Origin: Mycobacterium sp. Z3061
Lineage (GTDB): Bacteria; Actinomycetota; Actinomycetes; Mycobacteriales; Mycobacteriaceae
Length of the DNA: 64,000 nucleotides
Assembly: GCF_031583025.1 (NCBI RefSeq)
Contig: NZ_CP134062.1
Location: forward strand, 1,488,001 to 1,552,000
Direction of reading: 5' to 3'
Below, piece by piece: positions 24,558 to 34,337 of the stretch. Under the pieces are notes generated by a model that was not told the origin of the DNA, ran no database searches, and saw only the letters and a list, made by a program, of their open reading frames with translations. Position 1 is the stretch's first letter, and every line of letters begins with the position of its first letter. The position numbers were made by a program, and so were the translations under genes.

Positions 24558-26311
24558 CAGTACTTCCGCTCCTTCGGCTCGTAGCGGGTCTGCACGACGG
24601 GTTTGAAGTCCAGCCTGATGTCGCTGAGCAGGTCGGTGCCCTCCTTGTACGCCATGGTGTGCCGCATGTAGTTGACGTCGTCGCGGTTGGGGTAGTCCTC
24701 GCGGGCGTGGCCGCCGCGGGATTCCTTGCGGTTCAGCGCACCCACCACGGTGACCTCGGCCAGCTCCAGCAGGAAGCCGAGCTCGATGGCCTCCAGCAGG
24801 TCGCTGTTGAAACGCTTTCCCTTGTCGTGCACGGTGATTCGCGAGTACCGCTCCTTGAGGGCATGGATGTCGGTGAGTGCCTGCTTGAGCGTCTCCTCGG
24901 TGCGGAACACCGCGGCGTTGTTGTCCATCGACTGCTGCAGGGCGCTGCGGATGTCAGCGACGCGCTCGTTGCCGTGCTCGGACAGGATGTCGCGCACCCA
25001 GCCGACCACCATCGCCGCCGGGTCCGGCGGCATGTCGGCGAAATCGTGGCTCTGCGCGTAGCGGGCGGCGGCGATGCCGGCGCGGCGGCCGAAGACGTTG
25101 ATGTCCAGCAGCGAGTTGGTGCCCAGCCGGTTGGCGCCGTGCACCGAGACACACGCGCACTCCCCGGCGGCGAACAGGCCGGGCACGGTGTTGGTGTTGT
25201 CCCGCAACACCTGTCCGCTGACCGTGGTCGGGATGCCGCCCATCACGTAGTGGCAGGTGGGATAGACCGGCACCAGCTCTTTGACCGGGTCCACCCCGAG
25301 GTAGGTGCGGGCGAACTCGGTGATATCCGGCAGCTTGGCCTCCAGCACGTCTTCACCGAGGTGACGGACGTCGATGTAGACGTAATCCTTGTTGGGTCCA
25401 GCGCCGCGGCCCTCGAGCACTTCGAGCACCATCGAGCGGGCGACGATGTCGCGCGGTGCCAGGTCGACGATGGTCGGGGCGTAGCGCTCCATGAACCGTT
25501 CGCCGTCGGCGTTGAGCAACCGGCCGCCCTCACCGCGCACGGCTTCGGAGATCAGGATGCCCAGGCCGGCCAGCCCGGTCGGGTGGAACTGGTGAAACTC
25601 CATGTCCTCCAACGGAAGTCCCTTGCGGAACACGATGCCGATGCCGTCGCCGGTCAGGGTGTGCGCATTGGAGGTGGTCTTGTACATGCGGCCGGAGCCG
25701 CCGGTGGCCAGCACGATCGCCTTGGCGTGGAAGACGTGGATGGTGCCGGTGGCCAGTTCGTAGGCCACCACTCCGGTGGCCACCGGGCCGGTCGGGGTCT
25801 GGGTGAGAGCCAGGTCCAAAGCGTAGAACTCATTGAAGAACTGGACGTCGTGCTTGACGCAGTTCTGATAGAGCGTCTGCAGGATCATGTGGCCGGTGCG
25901 GTCGGCCGCATAGCAGGCCCGCCTTACCGGGGCCTTCCCGTGGTCGCGGGTGTGGCCGCCGAACCGGCGCTGGTCGATGCGGCCCTCGGGGGTGCGGTTG
26001 AACGGCATCCCCATCTTCTCCAGGTCCAGGACGGCGTCGATCGCCTCCTTGCACATGATCTCCACGGCGTCCTGGTCGGCGAGATAGTCGCCGCCCTTGA
26101 CGGTGTCGAAGGTGTGCCACTCCCAGTTGTCCTCTTCGACGTTGGCCAGTGCCGCGCACATGCCGCCCTGTGCCGCGCCGGTGTGGCTGCGGGTCGGGTA
26201 GAGCTTGGTGAGAACCGCGGTGCGGACCTGCGGGCCCGCCTCCACCGCGGCACGCATGCCGGCACCGCCGGCGCCGACGATCACCACGTCGTATCGGTGT
26301 TGCTCGATCAC
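24557..26311 (-). CDS. sdhA: succinate dehydrogenase flavoprotein subunit
   Basis: 584-residue catalytic subunit of complex II, oxidising succinate to fumarate with covalently bound FAD. Visible features are the FAD-binding DVVIVGAGGAGMRAAVEA, the flavinylation-site motif SHTGAAQGGMCAAL, the substrate/active-site QFHPTGLAG and RGEGGRLLN, and NRLGTNSLLDINVFGRRAG near the second FAD site. It is cytoplasmic, docked to SdhCD. It starts 28 bp after sdhD and is coupled to sdhB. Confidence 0.97.
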   Translation of the reverse strand: MIEQHRYDVVIVGAGGAGMRAAVEAGPQVRTAVLTKLYPTRSHTGAAQGGMCAALANVEEDNWEWHTFDTVKGGDYLADQDAVEIMCKEAIDAVLDLEKMGMPFNRTPEGRIDQRRFGGHTRDHGKAPVRRACYAADRTGHMILQTLYQNCVKHDVQFFNEFYALDLALTQTPTGPVATGVVAYELATGTIHVFHAKAIVLATGGSGRMYKTTSNAHTLTGDGIGIVFRKGLPLEDMEFHQFHPTGLAGLGILISEAVRGEGGRLLNADGERFMERYAPTIVDLAPRDIVARSMVLEVLEGRGAGPNKDYVYIDVRHLGEDVLEAKLPDITEFARTYLGVDPVKELVPVYPTCHYVMGGIPTTVSGQVLRDNTNTVPGLFAAGECACVSVHGANRLGTNSLLDINVFGRRAGIAAARYAQSHDFADMPPDPAAMVVGWVRDILSEHGNERVADIRSALQQSMDNNAAVFRTEETLKQALTDIHALKERYSRITVHDKGKRFNSDLLEAIELGFLLELAEVTVVGALNRKESRGGHAREDYPNRDDVNYMRHTMAYKEGTDLLSDIRLDFKPVVQTRYEPKERKY

Positions 26312-26339
26312 CGCACGCCTTTCATGAGAATGTGGTCTT

Positions 26340-26819
26340 TCACGAAATGTTCGGGTTGAACGTCATCAACACGTAGGTCCCGAGCATCAGCGTGAACACC
26401 ATCGACACCGTCAACAACGCGTTCAGCCAGAACCGGGTGATGTTCTTGCGGCTGTAGTCGTCGATGATGGTGCGAATGCCGTTGCCGCCGTGCAACTGTG
26501 CCAGCCACAGCAGCAGCAGGTCCCACACCTGCCAGAACGGTGAGGCCCACCGCTGTGCGACGTAGTTGAAGTCGATGCGATACACGCCGTTGTCCCACAT
26601 CAGCATGATGAACAGGTGGCCGATGGCCAGGAACACCAGCACGATGCCGGAGAACCGCATGAACAACCACGCGAACTTCTCGAAGTTCGGGATGCCCGCG
26701 CGGCGGCGCGGCGAGCGCGGGTTGTCCAGGCTGGCGGGGCGGTAGTAGCTGCGCTGCTTCACCGGTGCGGTCTGGCTTGGCCCTTTTTGAAGACCGAGTT
26801 GCAGGTCGGGGCTGCTCAT
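26340..26819 (-). CDS. sdhD: succinate dehydrogenase membrane subunit SdhD
   Basis: 159-residue membrane anchor of complex II. Three hydrophobic segments are visible (about residues 52-72, 96-112 and 130-152), including IVLVFLAIGHLFIMLMW, whose His can ligate haem, and AQLHGGNGIRTIIDDYSR, a motif typical of actinobacterial SdhD. The ATG at 26819 overlaps the sdhC stop as ATGA. It works with SdhC to bind quinone and pass electrons into the membrane. Confidence 0.93.
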   Translation of the reverse strand: MSSPDLQLGLQKGPSQTAPVKQRSYYRPASLDNPRSPRRRAGIPNFEKFAWLFMRFSGIVLVFLAIGHLFIMLMWDNGVYRIDFNYVAQRWASPFWQVWDLLLLWLAQLHGGNGIRTIIDDYSRKNITRFWLNALLTVSMVFTLMLGTYVLMTFNPNIS

Positions 26820-27268
26820 TTGAAGTGCTCCCACATATGGATTCCGGTGACCACGCCGGCCATCACCAGCATCACCAGGAACGTCACGGCGACGATCCAT
26901 AACATCCGACGCTGATAGCGCGGACCTTCGGACCAGAAGTCGATCAGGATGACCCGGATCCCGTTGAGCGCGTGGAATCCCACCGCGGCCACCAGTCCGT
27001 ACTCCATCAAGCCGACAATCGGGGTCTTGTAGTCGGCGAGCACGGTGTTGTAGGCCTGCGGGCTGACCCGCAGCACCGCGGAGTCCAGGACGTGTACGAA
27101 CAGGAAGAAGAAGATCGTGGCGCCGCTGATGCGGTGCAGCACCCACGCCCACATGCCGGGGTCTCCGCGGTAGAGGGTCCTGGGCGGCTTGCGTTTGCGT
27201 GACGATTCCGGCGCCGGCGGATCCGTGGTTGTCGTCTTCAGAACCACCTGACAGCTCACCTCATTCAC
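26816..27268 (-). CDS. sdhC: succinate dehydrogenase cytochrome b subunit SdhC
   Basis: 150-residue membrane anchor and first gene of the sdhCDAB operon. The signature HRISGATIFFFLFVHVLD, FHALNGIRVILIDFW and three membrane helices identify it. The basic N-terminus contains a Pro/Lys stretch (SSRKRKPPRTLYRGDPGM). ATG 27268 is the first start; a GTG nine codons later is possible. The 160-bp gap to the divergent cdd gene must contain promoters for both operons. Confidence 0.93.
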   Translation of the reverse strand: MNEVSCQVVLKTTTTDPPAPESSRKRKPPRTLYRGDPGMWAWVLHRISGATIFFFLFVHVLDSAVLRVSPQAYNTVLADYKTPIVGLMEYGLVAAVGFHALNGIRVILIDFWSEGPRYQRRMLWIVAVTFLVMLVMAGVVTGIHMWEHFK

Positions 27269-27428
27269 GCCGTTGGGAATCCGGCGGATAGGCGGCTATC
27301 GCCGGGCAATCGCGAGCTTAGCCCGGTAAACGTTGCCCGCGGTAGCGCCACGATGTGATCCATATCCCGTGTCACAGCCGGGCTAGGGTGGTGTGGTTCA
27401 GCCAGCACAACGCCGAGCGGGGTCGCGA

Positions 27429-27830
27429 ATGTCGGAAGTCGATTGGAAGGTGCTGCGGGACAAGGCAATTGAAGCTTCTGTCGGAGCCTATGCGCCGTAT
27501 TCACGGTTCCGGGTCGGTGCGGCGGCGTTGGTTGACGACGGCCGGATCGTGACCGGCTGCAATGTGGAGAATGTCTCATATGGTCTTGGTCTCTGTGCCG
27601 AATGCGGCGTCGTGTGCGCGCTGCATTCCACCGGGGGCGGTCGGTTGCGGGCGCTGGCGTGCGTGGACTCCGGCGGTGCGCCGTTGATGCCGTGCGGGAG
27701 ATGCCGTCAGGTGCTGCTCGAGCACGGCGGCCCGGAGATGTTGATCGACCATCCCGCCGGTGCGCGGGCACTCGGGGAGCTGCTGCCCGACGCCTTCGGT
27801 CCCGACGATCTTTTTCGGGACTCCCGTTGA
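27429..27830 (+). CDS. cdd: cytidine deaminase
   Basis: 133-residue zinc enzyme converting (deoxy)cytidine to (deoxy)uridine. The catalytic motif CAECGVVCAL (with the proton-shuttling Glu) and the second zinc motif PCGRCRQVL are intact, as is the nucleoside-binding GCNVENVSYGL. The start is ATG 27429. Its stop overlaps the TTG start of deoA (TTGA), opening the cdd-deoA-add salvage operon (Rv3315c-Rv3313c). Confidence 0.96.
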   Translation: MSEVDWKVLRDKAIEASVGAYAPYSRFRVGAAALVDDGRIVTGCNVENVSYGLGLCAECGVVCALHSTGGGRLRALACVDSGGAPLMPCGRCRQVLLEHGGPEMLIDHPAGARALGELLPDAFGPDDLFRDSR

Positions 27831-29113
27831 GCGAGTTCGCTTTCGATGCGCCGACGGTGATCCGCACCAAGCGCGACGGTGACCGGTTGTCCGATGCCGC
27901 CATCGATTGGGTTATTGCCGCCTACACCGACGGCACGGTTGCGCCCGAACAGATGTCGGCACTGCTGATGGCGATCTTCCTGCGCGGCATGGATCGCGAC
28001 GAGATCGCCAGATGGACCGCCGCCATGCTGGCCTCGGGCCCGCGGATGGATTTCACCGACCTGGGTCTGCGGACCGTCGACAAGCACTCCACCGGGGGAG
28101 TGGGTGACAAGATCACGCTGCCGGTGGTGCCGGTCGTCGCGGCGTGCGGCGCCGCGGTGCCGCAGGCGGCCGGGCGCGGCCTGGGGCACGCCGGCGGCAC
28201 CCTGGACAAGCTGGAATCGATCCCCGGATTCACCGCGAACCTGTCCAACCGACGGCTGCGCGAACAGCTATGTGACGTCGGGGCCGCCATCTTCGCCGCG
28301 GGCGAGCTCGCGCCGGCCGACGCCAAGCTGTACGCGCTGCGTGACATCACCGGCACCGTCGAGTCGCTGCCGCTGATCGCCAGTTCGATCATGAGCAAGA
28401 AGCTGGCCGAGGGGGCGGGCGCGCTGGTGCTCGACGTCAAAGTCGGCTCGGGGGCCTACCTCAAGCCCGAAGCGCGTTCCCGCGAACTGGCCCACACCAT
28501 GGTCGAGTTGGGCATCGCGCACGGGGTGCCCACCCGCGCGTTGCTCACCGACATGCAGTGCCCGCTGGGCCGCACCGTCGGCAATTCGGTCGAGGTCCAG
28601 GAGTCGCTGGAAGTGCTGGCCGGCGGCGGGCCGCCCGATGTGGTGGAGCTGACACTGCGACTGGCCGCCGAGATGCTGGAGCTGGCCGGCATCGACGGCG
28701 TGGACCCCGCGCAGACGCTGGGCGACGGCACCGCGATGGACCGGTTCGTCCGGTTGGTGGCCGCCCAGGGCGGCGATTTGTCGAAACCGTTGCCGATTGG
28801 TGGGTGTTCGGAAACCGTGACGGCCGCGCGGGGCGGCACAATGGGCGACATCGACGCGATGGCAGTGGGGCTGGCGGCCTGGCGCCTCGGTGCGGGCAGA
28901 TCCCGACCGGGGGCGCGGGTGCAACACGGCGCGGGCATCCGGATCCACCGGCGGCCGGGCGAGCCGGTCACGGCGGGTGAGGCGTTGTTCACGCTCTACA
29001 CCGAAACGCCGGAACGTCTGGGACCCGCGCTGGCGGAGTTGGACGGTGCCTTCAGCGTGAGTGACGCCCCACCCAGTCCCAGGCCCTTGATTATCGATCG
29101 GATCACGCGATGA
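27827..29113 (+). CDS. deoA: thymidine phosphorylase
   Basis: 428-residue enzyme that phosphorolyses thymidine/deoxyuridine to the base and deoxyribose-1-phosphate. Family motifs are [17 protein letters not shown], the glycine-rich [19 protein letters not shown], and [19 protein letters not shown]. The start is the TTG at 27827, inside the cdd stop, giving a 4-bp overlap. Its own stop overlaps the add start as ATGA. It completes the pyrimidine branch after cdd. Confidence 0.96.
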   Translation: MSEFAFDAPTVIRTKRDGDRLSDAAIDWVIAAYTDGTVAPEQMSALLMAIFLRGMDRDEIARWTAAMLASGPRMDFTDLGLRTVDKHSTGGVGDKITLPVVPVVAACGAAVPQAAGRGLGHAGGTLDKLESIPGFTANLSNRRLREQLCDVGAAIFAAGELAPADAKLYALRDITGTVESLPLIASSIMSKKLAEGAGALVLDVKVGSGAYLKPEARSRELAHTMVELGIAHGVPTRALLTDMQCPLGRTVGNSVEVQESLEVLAGGGPPDVVELTLRLAAEMLELAGIDGVDPAQTLGDGTAMDRFVRLVAAQGGDLSKPLPIGGCSETVTAARGGTMGDIDAMAVGLAAWRLGAGRSRPGARVQHGAGIRIHRRPGEPVTAGEALFTLYTETPERLGPALAELDGAFSVSDAPPSPRPLIIDRITR

Positions 29114-30192
29114 ACCTGACCCTCGAGCAGATACAGCAGGCGCCCAAGGCGCTGCTGCACGACCACCTGGACGGCGGGCTGCGGCCGGCCACGGTGCTCG
29201 AGATCGCCAGGGAAATCGGCTACGACGAGCTGCCGGCCACCGACGCCGAGGAGCTCGCGACGTGGTTTCGCACCCGCTCGCACAGCGGTTCGCTGGAGCG
29301 CTACCTCGAGCCGTTCTCGCACACGGTGGCCGTCATGCAGACGCCCGACGCGCTGTACCGGGTCGCCCACGAGTGTGTGGAGGATCTGGCCGCAGATTCC
29401 GTGGTGTACGCCGAAATCCGCTTTGCCCCCGAGTTGCACATCAACCGCGGGCTGTCCTTCGACGAGGTCGTCGACGCCGTCCTGGCCGGCTTCGCGGCGG
29501 GGGAGAAGGCGTGCGCCGCCGCGGGCAACCCGATCAAGGTGCGCTGCCTGGTGACCGCGATGCGGCATGCGGCGATGTCGCGGGAGATTGCCGAGTTGGC
29601 GGTCCGGTTCCGCGACAAGGGCGTGGTCGGATTCGACATCGCCGGCGCTGAGGCCGGGTACCCGCCCACGCGCCACCTCGATGCCTTCGAATACATGCGG
29701 GACCATAACGCGCGCTTCACAATTCACGCGGGCGAGGCGTTCGGATTGCCGTCCATCCACGAGGCGATCGCGTTCTGCGGGGCAGACCGGCTGGGCCACG
29801 GGGTGCGCATCGTCGACGACGTCGAGGTCGACCCGGACGGGCGGGTGGTGTTGGGCCGGTTGGCGGCGATCGTGCGGGACAAGCGGGTTCCGCTGGAGCT
29901 GTGCCCGAGCTCCAACGTGCAGACCGGCGCGGTCGCCAGCATCGCCGACCACCCGTTCGACCTGTTGGCGCGCAGTCGTTTTCGGGTGACCGTCAACACC
30001 GACAACCGGCTGATGAGCGACACCACGATGAGTCAGGAGATGCACCGCCTGGTGGAGGCGTTCGGCTACGGCTGGACCGACCTGCAGCGCTTCACCATCA
30101 ACGCGATGAAGTCGGCGTTCATCCACTTCGACGAGCGGCTGGCGATCATCGACGAGGTGATCAAGCCGCGGTATGCGGTGCTGATCGGGTAG
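29110..30192 (+). CDS. add: adenosine deaminase
   Basis: 360-residue zinc amidohydrolase converting adenosine to inosine. The metal and catalytic motifs are HDHLDGG at the N-terminus, [10 protein letters not shown] with the catalytic Glu, DRLGHGVRI, and [14 protein letters not shown] with the catalytic Asp. It ends the cdd-deoA-add operon. Inosine from this enzyme can be split by the DeoD encoded at 37537-38325. Confidence 0.96.
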   Translation: MNLTLEQIQQAPKALLHDHLDGGLRPATVLEIAREIGYDELPATDAEELATWFRTRSHSGSLERYLEPFSHTVAVMQTPDALYRVAHECVEDLAADSVVYAEIRFAPELHINRGLSFDEVVDAVLAGFAAGEKACAAAGNPIKVRCLVTAMRHAAMSREIAELAVRFRDKGVVGFDIAGAEAGYPPTRHLDAFEYMRDHNARFTIHAGEAFGLPSIHEAIAFCGADRLGHGVRIVDDVEVDPDGRVVLGRLAAIVRDKRVPLELCPSSNVQTGAVASIADHPFDLLARSRFRVTVNTDNRLMSDTTMSQEMHRLVEAFGYGWTDLQRFTINAMKSAFIHFDERLAIIDEVIKPRYAVLIG

Positions 30193-30339
30193 GTGTGGTG
30201 TCGGCTCGCGCCGCGCTCTTTCGACTTTGAACGCTGGTACACGCATTTCGGCGTGTCGTGTGCGTCAGTTCAGTGTCGCGGAGCGGATTGCCCTGGGCGG
30301 TGGTCCTAACCCGGCGTCCCGTCGATACCGGCTGCGCCA

Positions 30340-30720
30340 CCTGTGCCGTCTGCGCTTTGATGCCGGGGACAAGCACTGCCCCCGCACTGGCCTTGCCGCC
30401 GGCTCCGCCGGTGCCGCCGGTACTTATCGAGCCGCCGTGGCCGCCTCCGCCACCTGCGCCGTTGCCCGCGCTGGCGCCTTCCTGGCCGAAGAACAACCCC
30501 CGGCTCCCCCTGCTCCGCCGACGCCGCCCAGACCGCCGTCGCCACCGTTGCCGCCTCCGCCGCCATCACCTCCCAGCCCGCCGTTACCGCCGTAGACCGT
30601 CGCCCCCGGGAAGCTGGTGGCTAGGCCGCCCAGCCCACCTTTACCGCCGGCGCCGACGCTGCCGCCCGCGCCACCCGACCCGCCGTCGCCGCCGTCGCCG
30701 CCGTTCGACCCGTGAGAACT
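30340..30720 (-). pseudogene. PE_PGRS-type remnant, frame-shifted
   Basis: On the minus strand the 5' part of this stretch translates as Gly-Gly-X repeats (GSNGGDGGDGGSGGAGGSVG, GGLGGDGGGGGNGGDGG). After about 30490 the repeats continue only in another frame (GNGAGGGGGHGGSISTGGTG then GAGGKASAG), so a frameshift is present. There is no PE domain upstream, and the 5' side reads straight into unrelated sequence. This is therefore the decayed PGRS part of a PE_PGRS gene. It lies between add and a hydrolase gene. Confidence 0.75.
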
Positions 30721-30867
30721 TGTCTGGCCGCCGCATAAGTCCGGAATATTTGTGTTTCACCAGATTTCGCTATGCCCAGTTCGCAACGGCAACTTGGCAT
30801 TTGGTGACTTTCTGAGGGACACCATTTTCGCCGATGAGTATGTCCCGCGCGATGGACCGTTTCTGAC

Positions 30868-30873
30868 TAGCAT
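30868..30873 (+). promoter_or_regulatory. candidate -10 element for the hydrolase gene
   Basis: TAGCAT fits the mycobacterial TANNNT -10 consensus and lies seven bases before the GTG at 30881, the spacing expected for a leaderless transcript starting at the codon. No ribosome binding site is visible there. Confidence 0.45.
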
Positions 30874-30880
30874 CATCGGC

Positions 30881-31771
30881 GTGCTGCCCGAGCGACTTCG
30901 CACCGACGAGGCGCAGCTTCATCGCCTGGCCGATGGCCGTGAGTTGGCCTACCTGGAATGGGGCGAGGCCACCGGTTATCCCGCCTTCTACTTTCACGGA
31001 ACGCCAAGCTCCCGGCTCGAGGGTGTGTTCGCCGACGGTGCAGCCAAGCGGCACGGGTTCCGGCTGATTGCGGTCGACCGCCCCGGATTCGGGCGTTCGA
31101 CTTTCCAGCCCGGACGCAGTTTCCGCGATTGGCCGGCCGACGTCTGTGACTTGGCCGACGCGCTGGGTCTGGGGGAATTCGGGGTGGTCGGGCACTCCGG
31201 AGCCGGGCCGCACCTGTTCGCCTGCGGCGCTCTGATACCGCCGACGCGGCTCCGCTTCATCGGCGCGTTCGCGCCGTGGGGTCCGCTGGCGACGCCGGAG
31301 ATCGTGGCTGCTCTGAACTCGACCGACCGCGCCTACAGCGCTCTCGCGAATCTCGGAGCCTGGACCTTCGACGCCGCATTCGTCCCGCTGGGCTGGTGCG
31401 CGAAGTACCGACCCGGCCTTTTCTGCCGGTTGCTGACGGCGTGGGTGCCTTCCGCGGAGCGCCAGCACCTGGGTGACGAACTGTTCCTCCGGCACTTCCT
31501 CGCGACTCAGCTCGAAGGGTTCCGGCAGGGTGGTCGCGCCGGAGGCTACGAATCGTTCCTGCTCTACCGCCCGTGGGAATTCGAGGTCAGCGAGGTCGCC
31601 GTGCCCACCCACATTTGGCAGGGCGACCGCGACTCCTTTGTCCCGGCGGCCATGGGGCATTATTTCGAGCGCACGATTCCTGGCGTGGAGCTGAACTGGT
31701 CTGAAGGCGAGGACCACTTCAATGTCGAGGACTGGGACGCGATCTTCGCGGCCTGTGCGGCTGATATTTAG
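30881..31771 (+). CDS. alpha/beta hydrolase (Rv3312c-like)
   Basis: 296-residue alpha/beta-fold hydrolase. Visible features are the oxyanion-type FHGTPSSR, the strand VDRPGFGRSTF, the nucleophile elbow VVGHSGAGP, a C-terminal acid region WQGDRDSFVP and the catalytic His in SEGEDHFNVED. I chose the GTG at 30881 because a -10 element stands directly upstream; the frame is open to an ATG at 30752, but that part has no homology signal. It is cytoplasmic, substrate unknown. Its stop overlaps the stop of the convergent PE gene. Confidence 0.85.
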   Translation: MLPERLRTDEAQLHRLADGRELAYLEWGEATGYPAFYFHGTPSSRLEGVFADGAAKRHGFRLIAVDRPGFGRSTFQPGRSFRDWPADVCDLADALGLGEFGVVGHSGAGPHLFACGALIPPTRLRFIGAFAPWGPLATPEIVAALNSTDRAYSALANLGAWTFDAAFVPLGWCAKYRPGLFCRLLTAWVPSAERQHLGDELFLRHFLATQLEGFRQGGRAGGYESFLLYRPWEFEVSEVAVPTHIWQGDRDSFVPAAMGHYFERTIPGVELNWSEGEDHFNVEDWDAIFAACAADI

Positions 31772-32259
31772 ATGAACCCGAAAAGCGAACCCAGAAAGGC
31801 GACCGGCAGCCACAGCGCCAGCGCGGCATAAATCGGGATGAGCAGCAGAAAGCCCAGGTAATAGAGATAAGCCAGCGTCTGCCAGAACAGCCCCGTCACC
31901 GTGCTGATCAACGACGAGAACACCTGGTCGAGGGACGGGAGGCCGGCGGCGGCGGTCGCGGGCAGCAGCAACGATGCGTTGGCCGCTTCCGTGCCGGCGT
32001 AGGACTTCGCTGCCGCGTTGAGGTGCTGGACGAACTGCTGTTGATACGCCGCGGCCTGCCCGGCCGCCGCTTGATAGTCCCGCCCGAACTCGGAAAACAG
32101 TTGTGCGACAGCAGCCGAAACCTCGTCGGCGGCCGCGGGAAGCACCGCTCGGGTCGACGCGGCCGTCGTCTGGTTGGCCGCGCTGAGCGTTTGGCCAATA
32201 GTGGCCACGTGCGTTGCGGCCTGGGCGAGCAGGTCCGGCACGGCGACTACCGCGGACAT
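31768..32259 (-). CDS. PE-family protein with hydrophobic C-terminal tail
   Basis: 163-residue protein made of a PE domain (MSAVVAVPDLLAQAATHVAT, DEVSAAVAQLF) with the ESX motif YxxxE in SYAGTEAAN, followed by a strongly hydrophobic tail of about 45 residues (WQTLAYLYYLGFLLLIPIYA then ALALWLPVAFLG). Such a membrane-type tail on a PE domain is unusual and suggests an envelope-embedded or channel-like role after secretion. Alternative ATGs lie at 32265 and 32268. A similar gene follows upstream, so the pair probably arose by duplication. Confidence 0.82.
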   Translation of the reverse strand: MSAVVAVPDLLAQAATHVATIGQTLSAANQTTAASTRAVLPAAADEVSAAVAQLFSEFGRDYQAAAGQAAAYQQQFVQHLNAAAKSYAGTEAANASLLLPATAAAGLPSLDQVFSSLISTVTGLFWQTLAYLYYLGFLLLIPIYAALALWLPVAFLGSLFGFI

Positions 32260-32350
32260 GGCCATCATGGAAACAGTGCCGAGGTCCCGGGGGCAAGACG
32301 CGAGCCCGTCAGCTATCTAGTCGTGGTGCGAACGGAATCTGGTTGAGACA

Positions 32351-32878
32351 TCACAGGTTGTAGGGCGGGAATATCGAGACCCCGTTGTAGGCGAACAGCG
32401 CGAACAACAGCGGAACGCTGAGTACGAATATCACGGCAAAAGGAACGAGCAATGCATAAAACGGAGCGGTGATCGCCGTTGCGAAAATTTGCGAAAATGG
32501 CTGAGGCAAGGTGGCGGTCCACGCCCATAATTGCGTGTACGCCGAAAAACCGTCGGTCATGACTCTATTGGCAGCTGTTCCCAGCAATTGCCACAACGAC
32601 TCTGCGTTGACCGCCTCGGCGCCGGCGTAGGAGCCCGCCGCCGCCGTCATCTTCTGTACGAACTGGTCGTGGTAAGCCGACGCCTGCGCGGCCGCGTGCT
32701 GGAAGTCCTCGGCATGCTGGGAGAACAGCTGGGTGATGCCCGCCGACACCTCGTCGGAAGCGGGCGGCAGCAGCGCCTGGGTGGGGCCCACCGCTTGCAG
32801 GTGAGCCGCGATGAGCGTCGAGTCAATGGCCGTGAGGTCCGTCGCCGCCTGGGCGATCATTGCCGGGTTCGCGATCAT
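32351..32878 (-). CDS. second PE-family protein with hydrophobic tail
   Basis: 175-residue PE protein (MIANPAMIAQAATDLTAIDS, DEVSAGITQLF) with the ESX motif YxxxE in SYAGAEAVN. Its tail includes a long hydrophobic segment (FYALLVPFAVIFVLSVPLLF then ALFAY) after a Trp/Gln-containing region. Organisation and length resemble the downstream neighbour, 91 bp away on the same strand, so the two may be co-transcribed. No PPE partner lies beside them. Confidence 0.8.
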   Translation of the reverse strand: MIANPAMIAQAATDLTAIDSTLIAAHLQAVGPTQALLPPASDEVSAGITQLFSQHAEDFQHAAAQASAYHDQFVQKMTAAAGSYAGAEAVNAESLWQLLGTAANRVMTDGFSAYTQLWAWTATLPQPFSQIFATAITAPFYALLVPFAVIFVLSVPLLFALFAYNGVSIFPPYNL

Positions 32879-32936
32879 GGGATCAGTGTCAGGCCGGGCG
32901 AACCGTGCCGTCCTCCGTAGTCGTCTACTTAATTCG

Positions 32937-33018
32937 CGGTGCTATTCGCGCCTGAGCCGCGACGCTCACGCTGAACGTCGTCGCCGGCTAGCGGCGCTAT
33001 TCGCGCCTTAGCCGCGAC
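32937..33018. repeat. 27-bp direct repeat near a gene end
   Basis: The 27 bp at 32937-32963 and 32992-33018 differ at only two positions (shared core GCTATTCGCGCCT, AGCCGCGAC). The second copy includes the last codons of the minus-strand Rv3311-like gene, so the coding end of that gene is duplicated in the intergenic space, 55 bp apart. Confidence 0.6.
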
Positions 33019-34304
33019 TCCACGAACGATTCCAACTTCTCCCACGCCCGCACCGCCGACGCGTACGGCCCGGCGGGCTTGCTCGCCGAGTCGGGTTCGA
33101 GCACGTAGGCGATCAGTTTGCCCAGCGGTTTGCCCTTGTCCAGGGCCTTGTCGACCGTGCTCTCCTCCGAGTAGTCGCCGATGTCGCGCAGCAGCTCGAC
33201 GGCCAGGTCGAGCTGGTCGCGGTCAACCGCCTCCGGCCCATCGGCGAAATCGTCGGCCAGCCCGCTGAGCACGTAGACGTTCTCGTCGGTGATGTCGATC
33301 TTCAGCGAGCCGTCGGTGGCCGCGGTGCGGATGTCGTCGTAGGTCGCCAGATCCGACAGGTCATGGTCGTGCTCGTCGGCGAGATAGCGGGCCAGGGCCC
33401 GTTCCGAGGAGAACACACTGATGCGACCGTTGCGGCCCAGGAAGATCGGGCGGTCATCGAGGTAGCAGCGCAGCGTGTAGAACGTGCCGGCACCGGTCAT
33501 GATCCGGATCGGGTCGATGCCTACCTGTGCCCAGAAGTCCTCGTCGCTGCCCAGTACGACGGTGTCGCCTTCGGCGCGCTCGTCGTCTTCCTCGTCTTCT
33601 TCCTCGCTGTCCTCGTCGTCCTCTTCCGCGGACTCCTGCGCGCTCTCTTCGGCCTCGTCGGTCGCCTCATCGGACTCCTCGGCGGCCTCGTCTTCTTCTT
33701 CCTCGAGTTCCTCTTCGAGTTCTTCCTCGGCCCGTTCCGACAGCTTCTCGTCCACCTCGGGCGTGCTGACCACGTCGTCGATGGCCTTGAGCACGTCGTC
33801 CCAGCTGCGGCCGATGATCTCGGCGATGGCGTTCCAGCGCTTGTGGCCCGCTTTGCCGGTGAAGTGGTCGATGCCCCCGGACACCGTGCCCAGGGTGGGA
33901 TTGCCGTTGAAGAACTTCGAGATCGCCGGCAACTCGCAGACCGACCCGATGGACGACACGATCGCCAGCGTTCCGGCCAGCGCGGCCACCGACTCCTCGG
34001 TGGGCTTCTCGGCCACCAGTTCCTCGACGGCCACCAGATCGAACCGCTTGTCGTCGGCCGGGTCCAGCTTCTGCGCGTGGGCTTCCGTGATGTCCTGCCA
34101 CCCCGGGTGGTCGACCAGGTCGTTGTCCTCATCCGTGCGGACGAACGCGACCAGATCCGCAACGCTGTCGAAAACGTAGAGGTCGTCGTCCTTGCCCAGG
34201 AACGCCTCCCACTCGTCCCCGGAGTCGCGCCAGCGGGGCGCCCACAACGTGTAGCGGTCGCCTTCGGACAGGCTCAGGCGGATGGGCACGAGGTCAGCAG
34301 CCAT
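32997..34304 (-). CDS. Rv3311-like acidic protein
   Basis: 435-residue cytoplasmic protein conserved in mycobacteria, sometimes labelled primosomal protein without proof. It has an N-terminal region ([20 protein letters not shown]), a central very acidic stretch of about 55 residues ([18 protein letters not shown] and similar), and a C-terminal half that repeats the fold elements of the first ([20 protein letters not shown] and [19 protein letters not shown], against [20 protein letters not shown]). This internal similarity suggests two related domains joined by an acidic linker. The start is ATG 34304; 34313 is also possible. The function is unknown. Confidence 0.8.
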   Translation of the reverse strand: MAADLVPIRLSLSEGDRYTLWAPRWRDSGDEWEAFLGKDDDLYVFDSVADLVAFVRTDEDNDLVDHPGWQDITEAHAQKLDPADDKRFDLVAVEELVAEKPTEESVAALAGTLAIVSSIGSVCELPAISKFFNGNPTLGTVSGGIDHFTGKAGHKRWNAIAEIIGRSWDDVLKAIDDVVSTPEVDEKLSERAEEELEEELEEEEDEAAEESDEATDEAEESAQESAEEDDEDSEEEDEEDDERAEGDTVVLGSDEDFWAQVGIDPIRIMTGAGTFYTLRCYLDDRPIFLGRNGRISVFSSERALARYLADEHDHDLSDLATYDDIRTAATDGSLKIDITDENVYVLSGLADDFADGPEAVDRDQLDLAVELLRDIGDYSEESTVDKALDKGKPLGKLIAYVLEPDSASKPAGPYASAVRAWEKLESFVESRLRRE

Positions 34305-34337
34305 GCGGCACACAATAGCGACCCGGCCTGTTGGCGC

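Noticed and set aside
27354-27376. TGTGA...TCACA resembling a CRP site between sdhC and cdd
   Set aside because: The half-sites are 13 bp apart, not the 6 bp of CRP sites, and the inner bases do not match.
33500-33760. Acidic Glu/Asp stretch read as a repeat or PGRS-like element
   Set aside because: It is the acidic linker of the Rv3311-like protein in frame and has no Gly-Gly-X pattern.
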